Below are positions 27,951-37,100 of a DNA stretch of 64,000 bases, piece after piece (within the stretch, counting starts at the first letter, position 1; each line of letters starts with the position of its first letter). The DNA comes from Winogradskyella bathintestinalis. GTDB taxonomy: Bacteria > Bacteroidota > Bacteroidia > Flavobacteriales > Flavobacteriaceae. The stretch is from assembly GCF_030407435.1 (NCBI RefSeq), contig NZ_JASDDK010000005.1:186001-250000 (forward strand), in the 5' to 3' direction. The position numbers and the translations under genes are program-made. Below the pieces are notes generated by a model. The model was given only the letters and a program-made list of their open reading frames with translations. It was not told the origin of the DNA and ran no database searches.

Positions 27951-29489
27951 TTACTTAAATTTTTTAATCATAATATCGTAAAATCGTTGAATTAAATCCT
28001 TAAAACCACGACTAAATACTGATAATATTGAAAAGTAAATTAAAAAGAATAATAAACCAAATTTCAGTAGTTCACCAAATAAAGAAAATAAATTTAAACT
28101 AAGATTTTTAGAGAAAATCATTGACACATAGAAATAGCTAATATATGCTAATAACAGGTAGAGTAGATGTAAACAAAATCCCTTCCAGTAAATTCCGTGA
28201 CTTATCTTAAAGCCATATTTAAACATGTAAAATGGTCTCCATAACAGAACTATGATAAATTGACTAATCATAGTGCCTATAAACACTCCCAAAACCCCAT
28301 ATTTTAGAACAAAAATAATTGAGAAAAATAGATTAATAATACTTTGTGCTACTGGAGCCCAGGTATCATCATAGAGACCATATGCCTGTTTAAAGCTATC
28401 TATAGGTTGTCTCACTTGTAGCATAAAAAATATAATAATTAGAGTAATTAATATTTTATTAGACAACAAATAATCTTCTCCGAGCCATAATCTTATTAAA
28501 TCATCAAAACCTATATAGAGCAAAACTGTAGAGCATCCGGCGATAAAAAATCGTAATGCCATAAACTCCCAAAAGACCTTAAGCATGTTTTTTAAATCAT
28601 TTTCTGCTACTAAATTACCTACACTCGCATTAGTACCATCAAATAATTTACTTACCAGTAGATTTATATTATTCATAATCATTTGATAATTTCCAACAAA
28701 CGCAACCATTGCTGGATTGACCAAAGAATAAACAATTATATTATCTGTACTGTTACTCACAAAAGTTCCTAGTTTATGAAAACTTAACTGCTTTATTTTT
28801 TTTAATAGCCCCTTATGATTATCCCGTATTACCTTTGTTATCTTAAAGTTAAGGATTAACCAAGGATATGTTTGTCTAACTTTTTTTCTTAATATAAAAA
28901 TATAAATAAAAGGTGTTAGCAACTCTAACAAAATCCATAGCATTACATCCTGAAGATAAATTAGCACAATACATTGTAAAAATAGCCTTAATATAAAAAC
29001 GGATTGACCTATTGTAATATTTATATAACCTTTTTGATCAGCCTGGAATAGAAATGTATAATATGCGAAAAAGTAGCTAAGTAAATTGCTAATAAGCAAA
29101 GCAACAAACAGAAATATAATTACTCCAAGATCTACAGTTGTATTGTCGAAAAAATACGGAAAAAAGATCAAAAGAAGCATTGAGGCTCCAAGCACAAAGA
29201 AACCAATGCGTTTATAAAGAAAACCTAAATAACCAACAATCTCATTAATTGTATCTCTATTATTATCATAAATAGGCTTGTAAAGTGCAAATCCAACGGC
29301 AGTACCGATTCCCAATTCAGAAAGGTTTAAAAATTGTAATATGCTTTTAAGTGTGTCAACGGTGCCGATAAAATCATTTCCGAGATTATCAAGAAATATG
29401 TCTCTTGAATAAAATTGAATTATGACATATAGTAATTGGAAAACTAGTGCTATCCATGCATTTTTCAAAGTTAGTGCAACTCTAGACAT
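27951..29489 (-). CDS. Wzx-like polysaccharide flippase
   Basis: The 512-residue protein has about 12-14 membrane helices and belongs to the MATE/MOP-type polysaccharide flippases. It begins with a short cytoplasmic segment and a polar SELGIGTAVGFALYKPI stretch near residue 58-74. It would move the undecaprenyl-linked repeat unit across the inner membrane before Wzy polymerisation. It lies 8 bp from the polymerase gene. Confidence 0.87.
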   Translation of the reverse strand: MSRVALTLKNAWIALVFQLLYVIIQFYSRDIFLDNLGNDFIGTVDTLKSILQFLNLSELGIGTAVGFALYKPIYDNNRDTINEIVGYLGFLYKRIGFFVLGASMLLLIFFPYFFDNTTVDLGVIIFLFVALLISNLLSYFFAYYTFLFQADQKGYINITIGQSVFILRLFLQCIVLIYLQDVMLWILLELLTPFIYIFILRKKVRQTYPWLILNFKITKVIRDNHKGLLKKIKQLSFHKLGTFVSNSTDNIIVYSLVNPAMVAFVGNYQMIMNNINLLVSKLFDGTNASVGNLVAENDLKNMLKVFWEFMALRFFIAGCSTVLLYIGFDDLIRLWLGEDYLLSNKILITLIIIFFMLQVRQPIDSFKQAYGLYDDTWAPVAQSIINLFFSIIFVLKYGVLGVFIGTMISQFIIVLLWRPFYMFKYGFKISHGIYWKGFCLHLLYLLLAYISYFYVSMIFSKNLSLNLFSLFGELLKFGLLFFLIYFSILSVFSRGFKDLIQRFYDIMIKKFK

Positions 29490-29494
29490 AACAG

Positions 29495-30433
29495 TTATTT
29501 AGATGAATATGAGTTATATCTTGAAGAAATTATCTCCATAAGTTTAATTGGTAAAACTAAAATCATAAAAGGTCTCAACCCTGCACTATATAGAGTGGTC
29601 GAAGACCAAACAGCCTTTTTTAACTTCCTTCTATAGTGTTGATCAGGATCAACTTCAGTATTTCTAGATAATAAGAAGAAATGATCGGTATAATAGGAAG
29701 TTATATAGTTATTGATAGTTGTGGTCAGTTCTGGATTTTTAGGAATATTGTTTGCAATATATTCTGTAGCCATTATTCCAATCTCAATTTTATTTTGAGA
29801 ATATTTGCTTCTTATTATACTTTCGTTGCTAGTATTATAATAATAAAGTTCACTGTTTAAATATCCTAATTTCTCTACCCTGTTTAAAACATCTATAGTA
29901 AAAAACACATCTTGATGAATAATTTTTGGAATAAAACGAAGGTCCTTAATAAGCGAAGCTTTATATAATCGACACCAAACAGAGAAAGTGGTACTTTTTA
30001 TAACTCTTTTAAAAGCCGAAATTTTATCCTCAATTATAAAATTATTATACGATTTTGTCGTATTATTCTTACTAGCTGGCGCAATTTCTATAACGTCTAA
30101 CTTGTTTTTTACTAATTTATCCAACATTTTCTGTAACATAGAATCATAAATGTAATCATCGCTATCTACAAAAGAAACATATTCACCTGTAGCGATATCT
30201 AAACCAGCATTTCTGGCACAACTAGAACCTTCATTTTCTTTATGTATAACAATAACTCTATTATCTTTAGATGCATAGTCGTCACATATCTTTCTAGAAT
30301 CATCAACAGAGCCATCATTCACTAAAATTATCTCTAAATTTTTGTGTGTCTGATTAATGATACTATCAACACAGCGATTTAGGTAATCTTCAACATTATA
30401 CACCGGCACTATGACGCTAATTTTGTTTTCCAT
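29495..30433 (-). CDS. GT2-family glycosyltransferase
   Basis: The 312-residue GT-A fold enzyme begins with SVIVPVYNVEDYLNRCVDSI and has the nucleotide-binding VNDGSVDDS, then the metal-binding DSDD at 90-93. It probably transfers one residue of the repeat unit to the lipid-linked glycan. It lies 5 bp upstream of the flippase. A 429-bp gap separates it from the next upstream gene, so a transcript may start there. Confidence 0.9.
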   Translation of the reverse strand: MENKISVIVPVYNVEDYLNRCVDSIINQTHKNLEIILVNDGSVDDSRKICDDYASKDNRVIVIHKENEGSSCARNAGLDIATGEYVSFVDSDDYIYDSMLQKMLDKLVKNKLDVIEIAPASKNNTTKSYNNFIIEDKISAFKRVIKSTTFSVWCRLYKASLIKDLRFIPKIIHQDVFFTIDVLNRVEKLGYLNSELYYYNTSNESIIRSKYSQNKIEIGIMATEYIANNIPKNPELTTTINNYITSYYTDHFFLLSRNTEVDPDQHYRRKLKKAVWSSTTLYSAGLRPFMILVLPIKLMEIISSRYNSYSSK

Positions 30434-30862
30434 TTCAAAAGAGGCTTAGGTTCTCAAACTTATAGAGAATTTATGATTTTTATGTCTTGTTAACATTTTT
30501 AAACACAACAAGAATTAAATATACGGTATAGCTCATCAAATTAATCTAAAAATATTAGAATTAATTGTAAATAGGGAAATACTAGCAAACTTAGAAAGTT
30601 GAGGATATAGAATATAAATTAAATATGTTGGTAAGAAATTTTTATTTTCTTTTCTCAATTTATAGGTCATTTAATTTGGGATAATTTAGAAGAGTATTAC
30701 AAATATGTTTAAAATGTTTTATTTATAATAAATTTTTATATCAATTTCCTGATTTCAACGTTAAACATCGATTATAACTATAAATTTATCAAAGGTATCG
30801 GCAATTTCATATTCTTTAGTTAATTAAAACTATAGTTTTAATTTTATTGATCTTCTCTAGTA
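30434..30862 (-). other. 429-bp AT-rich intergenic region
   Basis: No ORF or structured RNA gene could be supported here. It contains a 22-bp perfect palindrome at 30822-30843, close to the stop codon of the asparagine-synthase-like gene. Low GC content and the break in gene packing suggest a transcript boundary. Confidence 0.5.
30822..30843 (-). repeat. 22-bp perfect palindrome downstream of an amidotransferase gene
   Basis: AATTAAAACTATAGTTTTAATT is identical on both strands and starts 20 bases after the stop codon at 30863. It could fold as a 9-bp stem with a 4-base loop. It may be a weak terminator or a protein-binding site. Confidence 0.5.
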
Positions 30863-32665
30863 TTAGAAATTAAATTCATCATACCATTTACTTAAAACAA
30901 ACAACTTCCAAATATAAGTAGTATGATCTTCTTTCTCACTCATATGCTTCTCATATAGTTGTTTAAACTTATTAACATTAAAATTTGGAACTCGATTCAA
31001 AAATTTATCATTCAGAGTACGGTCAAACTCTTCTCTTAGCTCATTCCTCATCCAAGTTCCTATTGGTGCCGCAAATCCTTGCTTTGGTTGATTAAAGACC
31101 TCTTCGGGAATATATTCTTTTAGTATATCTCTTAATATTTTCTTCTGCCTGCCTTTTTCATATTTAAAATGCATTGGAAGCGTTCGCGCATATTCTATTA
31201 CCCTATAATCTAAAAATGGACTTCTAACCTCTACAGAGTAGGCCATACTCGCTCGATCTACCTTAACATTACTATTGTTTTCCAACCATAATTTTATTTG
31301 TAAATCTGCGGCTTTTTGTAAAAAGATATTAGACCATTTTTTATAACCTTGGTAATGTTTCATCCAATTTTGTCGTTGCTCTTTTAGTAAAAATCCTTTG
31401 CGTGTGTAAATATTCTCAATAAAATCATTTCTTGTTTTCGTTTTTAGAGCATTTCTTACACGGTGGGAGTTTAAACCAAAAATCTTTAATAATGAAGGAT
31501 GAGCTAAGAACTTTCTAATGGAATAAGGAATATCAATTATAAACTTATTTCTTATTAATGAATCGTAATAAGGATACCCTATAAAACTTTCATCGCCGCC
31601 ATCACCAGAAAGTGCTACAGTTACATATTGCTTAGTTATTTTATTTAATAGTAAAGAGGGTAGGGCAGAACTATCACCAAAAGGTTCATCATAGACTTCA
31701 GTAAGCTTTGGTATTAACTCCATTATATCACTAGATCTACAAATTGTAGTGGTATGATTGGTTTTGATAATTTTTGCATATTGTTCAGCAATTTTACTTT
31801 CATCGTACTTTGGATCTTCAAATCCAATCGAAAAAGTGTTGATTTGTGTTGGTGAAACGTTTGAAGCTATACTAGACACAAGTGAAGAATCAATACCTCC
31901 AGATAAAAATGAACCTATAGGAACATCTGATTGTAATCGAATTTTTACGGCATCTTTCAATAAATTATGTAATTCTTTTTTGGCGTCGTCATACGAAATG
32001 TCCTGAATTTTAACTTTCTTTAAATTCCAATATTCACTAATTTCTAAACTATTAGTTGTAAAGTCAATCTCCATATAATTGCCTGGAGGAAGTTTAAAAA
32101 CGTGTTCAGCAATGGTGTAAGGGCTAGGAATATAATCCGTATCTAAATAAATAGATATAGCTTCCTCATTAATCTTTTTGTTTTTTAGAAGCGGTCTTAT
32201 TTGGCTACATATTTCTAACTGACCATTTTGCCAGTAGTAGTAGAAAGGTTTAACTCCTATACGATCTCTGGCAGAAAATAATTTATTGGTTCTAGAGTTA
32301 TAAATACTAAAAGCAAACATGCCATTAATTCTGCTTAACAGTGTTTTGCCCCAATGTTTATAACCAATTAAAAGCACTTCTGTATCACTTTCTGTATTAA
32401 AATTATATCCTAAGTCTCTGAGCTCTTTTTTTACAGTTTTGTAATTATATATTTCTCCGTTAAAAACTAAAGTTAGATTTTCAAAAGTCATAGGTTGATT
32501 AGACCTAGGATCTAGATCTAAAATGGATAAACGTAGATGACCAAAAGTAAGGTCATTCACTGTCTCTATACCAGTATAATCTGGCCCTCTAAATGAAATG
32601 GAATTTAATTTCTCTTCTACTATACCATTTTCATATGGGATGTTGGTTAAATATATGCCGCACAT
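30863..32665 (-). CDS. Asparagine-synthase-like glutamine amidotransferase (copy 2)
   Basis: The 600-residue protein has nucleophile Cys2 (MCGIYLTN), LRLSILD and FNGEIYN in the glutaminase domain, then SGGIDSS at 255-261 and LSGDGGDESFIGY in the synthetase domain. All motifs needed for ATP-dependent amidation are intact. It differs from the copy at 19760 in length and throughout the sequence, so this is not a recent duplication; each probably amidates a different acceptor. One copy could serve free asparagine synthesis, but location argues for capsule work. Confidence 0.9.
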   Translation of the reverse strand: MCGIYLTNIPYENGIVEEKLNSISFRGPDYTGIETVNDLTFGHLRLSILDLDPRSNQPMTFENLTLVFNGEIYNYKTVKKELRDLGYNFNTESDTEVLLIGYKHWGKTLLSRINGMFAFSIYNSRTNKLFSARDRIGVKPFYYYWQNGQLEICSQIRPLLKNKKINEEAISIYLDTDYIPSPYTIAEHVFKLPPGNYMEIDFTTNSLEISEYWNLKKVKIQDISYDDAKKELHNLLKDAVKIRLQSDVPIGSFLSGGIDSSLVSSIASNVSPTQINTFSIGFEDPKYDESKIAEQYAKIIKTNHTTTICRSSDIMELIPKLTEVYDEPFGDSSALPSLLLNKITKQYVTVALSGDGGDESFIGYPYYDSLIRNKFIIDIPYSIRKFLAHPSLLKIFGLNSHRVRNALKTKTRNDFIENIYTRKGFLLKEQRQNWMKHYQGYKKWSNIFLQKAADLQIKLWLENNSNVKVDRASMAYSVEVRSPFLDYRVIEYARTLPMHFKYEKGRQKKILRDILKEYIPEEVFNQPKQGFAAPIGTWMRNELREEFDRTLNDKFLNRVPNFNVNKFKQLYEKHMSEKEDHTTYIWKLFVLSKWYDEFNF

Positions 32666-32779
32666 TATTTAATTAAATTTCGTTAACAAAAAACACATTT
32701 ATAATTCATCTTTCGTAATATTAAAATAAACCGAACTAAAAAGGAACTAATACCTTTTAAGCCTGTTTTTTTTACACTT

Positions 32780-33598
32780 TCAAACGCTTTTGGGTTTCAT
32801 ACTCCTCTCTAGTGTATATGATATACATAATATTAAAAACGGAATAACCCAAATAGCAACATAGGATATTTTTTCAAAATAATATTTGTTATTACCACTA
32901 TACTCTCTGACACCATCCGTTATAAAATTTCCGTCAGGTCCATATATATCTATTAGTTTCATGATGTCTTCATTACTATATCCGTGTTGTGCATAATACA
33001 TCCTTATTATTTCTGGTTCTTTTTCTATCTGAGATATACTATGTTCGATTACAACACCATAATCAGGATCTAATACCCAATATTGACTATTTTTTTTATC
33101 AATGTTTGCCATTACAACGACGTGTCCGGATAAACCGATTATCTTGGAGTCAATATTATTTTTTTTCAATATTTCAGATAATATTATCGAATGCTGTGAA
33201 CAAAGACCTACGCCTCTTTCAAGAGCTAATTGGTAATCACTAAATTCGTATTTCATAAAGCTGGCTGGGGAAGTGTAACTAGCCAAATATAAAATATAGT
33301 TTTCAAAAATTGGAACTCTCAAATTATATTTATCAATACCTTCATCCATCCAAAAATGGGCGATTCCTTTATTTATAGCATCGTTAGCTTTAATAGCGAA
33401 ATCTTTATCAGAACCGTTCTTTTGACTTAATATTTCTAACAGTTGCTCTTCTGTTAAGCCAATATCATTTTTAAAAAAAGTGTTACTTTCAGCATATATT
33501 TCAGAATTTCGTAACGGCATAAAAAAGCCTATGAAATTAATCCCTAGTAAAATAATTGCAGTGGTTTTAAGTGAAATAATTAATATTTTAAATTTCAT
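32780..33598 (-). CDS. Membrane-anchored transglutaminase-like protein
   Basis: The 272-residue protein has an N-terminal membrane helix (about 5-27), a domain of about 215 residues, and a C-terminal membrane helix (about 245-265). The domain shows a papain/transglutaminase-type triad: Cys133 in GVGLCSQHS, His159 in GHVVVMANI, and Asp177 in WVLDPDYG. Members include transglutaminases, peptidases and amidases; the substrate is unknown. The catalytic domain probably lies in the periplasm. It is the first gene of the minus-strand polysaccharide run, separated from the amidotransferase by 114 bp. I infer rather than know that it works with the capsule. Confidence 0.75.
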   Translation of the reverse strand: MKFKILIISLKTTAIILLGINFIGFFMPLRNSEIYAESNTFFKNDIGLTEEQLLEILSQKNGSDKDFAIKANDAINKGIAHFWMDEGIDKYNLRVPIFENYILYLASYTSPASFMKYEFSDYQLALERGVGLCSQHSIILSEILKKNNIDSKIIGLSGHVVVMANIDKKNSQYWVLDPDYGVVIEHSISQIEKEPEIIRMYYAQHGYSNEDIMKLIDIYGPDGNFITDGVREYSGNNKYYFEKISYVAIWVIPFLILCISYTLERSMKPKSV

Positions 33599-34105
33599 AT
33601 GTTTTCATATTTACATCATTAAACTCTCATAACTAACTGATAATAAGTCTTATTTGTTGTTAGATACTTCCTCAGTGAATAATTTACGTACCACAACACT
33701 AATTATTTTCTGTATTTTGTTTTTAGCCCGATAGCTCTCCTTCACAATCATCTCTCCTTCACAACGTTTATTTTGTTATTCTATACTATACATATACTTT
33801 TTCCATTCAAAATTTTATGTAAAAAAACGGATTTATTTTTTAAAATATCCAATAATAGAAAAAATCTGTTTAGAATAAGCATGAATTAATTAGTGTTATG
33901 TAATTGGATTCTTCAAAAAGTTAAATCTTTATTTAAAACGTCTAAAACATGTATTTGGTCGTAATTATATTAAATAACCTATGTTGTGTAGTTTTATTCA
34001 TACAATAAAAACCCTTTTATCGAATATATAAACCTTTAAACCTTTTGTGTTTATATATTTTTATAAATTGGTCCTAATTTTATAACTAAAAATTAATTAC
34101 CCCCA
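33599..34105. other. 507-bp divergent intergenic region
   Basis: This AT-rich region lies between the transglutaminase-like gene (minus) and the giant T9SS protein gene (plus). No ORF or RNA gene is supported. It holds a 13-bp direct repeat (33735-33747 and 33752-33764). It should contain both divergent promoters, but I could not find a clean TTG/TAnnTTTG pair. Confidence 0.5.
33735..33764 (+). repeat. 13-bp direct repeat, two copies 17 bp apart
   Basis: CTCTCCTTCACAA occurs at 33735-33747 and again at 33752-33764 inside an AT-rich intergenic region, where it stands out as a C-rich segment. The period of 17 bp does not match a helical turn multiple exactly. A regulator site is possible. Confidence 0.5.
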
Positions 34106-37100
34106 ATGACCTGCCCTACAATTCTTAAAAAGTCAATAATTATATTATTGACAAGTATGACTTTATTTTCTTTTTCTCAACAATCAGATATCTATTTATC
34201 TAAAAATTTAGATTTTATATCGCATGAAAATAATATAGGCTGTGTAGCCTCTCTAATCAGAAGTTCTGTTAGTGATATTACATTACCTTTAACTGTTTAT
34301 TATACGGTTAGTGGTAATGGTATTAATGAAGCAAGCATTTCTACTGGTAGTGCAGTAATACCTGCTAATGAAAGATATATTGAAATACCTGTTAATCCAA
34401 TAAACAATCCGAATTCCATTTCTGCAGATAGACAAATAAATATAAATATTATACCAAATTCATCTTATAATATTCTTCGGGGATCTATTGAAATTGCGAT
34501 TAAGGATAACTTACCTTTAAGAGCTTTTCCTACAGCAGTAGGCGGTGGAGCTTACGCAACAGGAGGTAGAGGAGGTAATATTTATCACGTTACCAATCTT
34601 TTAGATGACGGTAGCGAGGGGTCTTTTCGTTGGGCTTTAGATCAACCTAGACCTGCTACTATAGTCTTTGATGTTGCTGGTATTATAAATATGCCCAATG
34701 CATTAAATATAGGTGGTCATGATTTAACTATTGCAGCGCAAAGTGCACCGCAAGGTGGTGTTACATTAACCTATCCCGCATCTGGAAGAATAAATATTAA
34801 CGACGGAAATAATATTATAACTAGATTTCTAAAAGTTAGACCACAGTTTCAAGGTGAAGTTGCCTTAGCTGTTAAAACAGGTAATGGAGAAGATAGTTTT
34901 GGTAGTAATTTAATCTTTGATCATACTTCAATTAGTTATGGTTCAGCAGGTTTTTCTGTAACAGGACATGACACCTATAATATAACATTTCAAAACGGAT
35001 TAATTGGAGAATGTAATAGAGGAGGGCTTTTTGGTAATTCACAAGCATATTTTGCTAATTACAGCTATAACAACACATTTACCCAAAGTATGTTTTATAA
35101 TATTTCCCATAGATTACCTAACACAGCGAGTGGAAGGTCTGATATATATAATAATGTTATTTATGATTGGATAAATAGATGGACAACAGTAAAAGCAAAC
35201 GCACAAGTTAATCATTTTAATAATTTCTATTTTAAAGGAAATAAAACCTCTTTATTCTATCAATGGCAAAATAATTCACCTAAATGGTTCGTAAATGGTG
35301 TAACTAATGAAGACCCCAGTATTCCTCCAAGAATATATTCTGCAGGTAATATAGCTCAAGATCTTTTTATGGATCCAAATGCCGATAATACTCAGACCTT
35401 ATGGATTGAACATGCTTATAGTTCACAAACAGAAAGAGTGGAACCTGAATTATTTACCGACACACGATATGCAATGATTGGTTATACTCCGCAAATAATG
35501 ACAGCGGTAGAAGCTTCTATTGCAGTACCACAAGATGCGGGGGCTTACAAATACCTAAACGCAGATGGTAGTTTCGGTATTCATAGAGATGCACAAGATA
35601 CACGATATGTTAGTAATACTATTAATGACACGCCAGAAGAGTGGGGAACAGGCACTGGTACTAATGGGCATCACTCCTCTGTAGATGGACAGCCTTATGC
35701 CGATTTCTTAACTTTAATTACAGGTAACCCAACCAATACAAGACCAGATAATTTCTACAACCCAGAAAAAAGCGAACACATTCCAGAACAGTTTTATGAC
35801 TTATATATGTCACCGGGGGATACGCATAATGATATTGCTCCTAGCGGCTATACTTGGATGGAAGAGTATTTAAATAGTGTTGATCGAAATGGTACTAGCG
35901 TGGCTATTGGTGTAGTAGGTGTAGAAGTAGAGCCTGGTACAGCAAATTTACAAATGTCTGAAACCATGTCTTTGACTACGACATTTACTCCCACAGATGC
36001 CTCAAATAAAACCGGAACATGGAGCTCTAGTGACGAAGATATTGCCATTGTTGATGCTAACGGACTAGTCACTCCAATCTCAGAAGGAGTAGTTACAATA
36101 ACCTTTACAACAAACGATGGAGGTTTTACAGATACATCCCAAATAACGGTTTTTTATGAAGCGCTCCAAGCGAGCGCAGGTAATGACCAACAGATTTGTG
36201 AAGGCGAAAGCACCACACTTTTAGCAAGTGGAGGCACAAACTATCTATGGAATACTGGAGCAACAACAGCTTCTATCGAAATTACACCCGAAATCACTAC
36301 AACATATACTGTAACCGTCTCTAATGATAATAATCAATCTGAAGATGCTAGTGTCACTATTACTGTAAAAGATGCTCCAATAGCATATGCAGGTGAAGAC
36401 CAATCGATATGTCAAGGTGAATCAGTATCGTTAACAGCGACTGGTGGAACTTCATATTTATGGAATACAGGCGAAACAACAGCAACAATAGAAGTTAATC
36501 CAGAAGTTGAAACTATTTATAGTGTTGAAGTAAGTAATGATGAGTGCTCTAGTACAGATGAAGTCATCATATTTGTGAATGAAATACCTGAGATTACGGT
36601 TTCAGAAGATAGTGTTATTATGAAAGGGGAAACAATAACACTTTATGCATCTGGAAGTGATAATTACCAATGGAGTACAGGAGAAACCACAACGTCTATA
36701 GAAGTCACCCCATTAGTAACTACTACATATACGGTAACAACTATTAATGACACTGGTTGTCAAAGTAATTCAAATGTAACGGTTACTGTAATCCCTGAGC
36801 TCGTGATCAACGCAGGTGAAGATGTGTCCATTTGTAATGGAGAAACAGTTACCTTATCAGCTACGGGTGGTGCATCTTATACATGGAGTACAGGAGATAT
36901 AGGTCCAGAGCTCATTATTAATCCTACGGAAACTACCACATATACCGTTACTATCGAAGATGCGTATGGTTATACTGATACCGATGAAGTTACTGTTTTC
37001 GTAAATGAAGCTCCGCAAATCACAGTCACTAATGACCTTGTCATTGTAAACGGTGAGTCTGTGGTGCTTAATGCTTCAGGTAGTGATAATTATCTATGGA

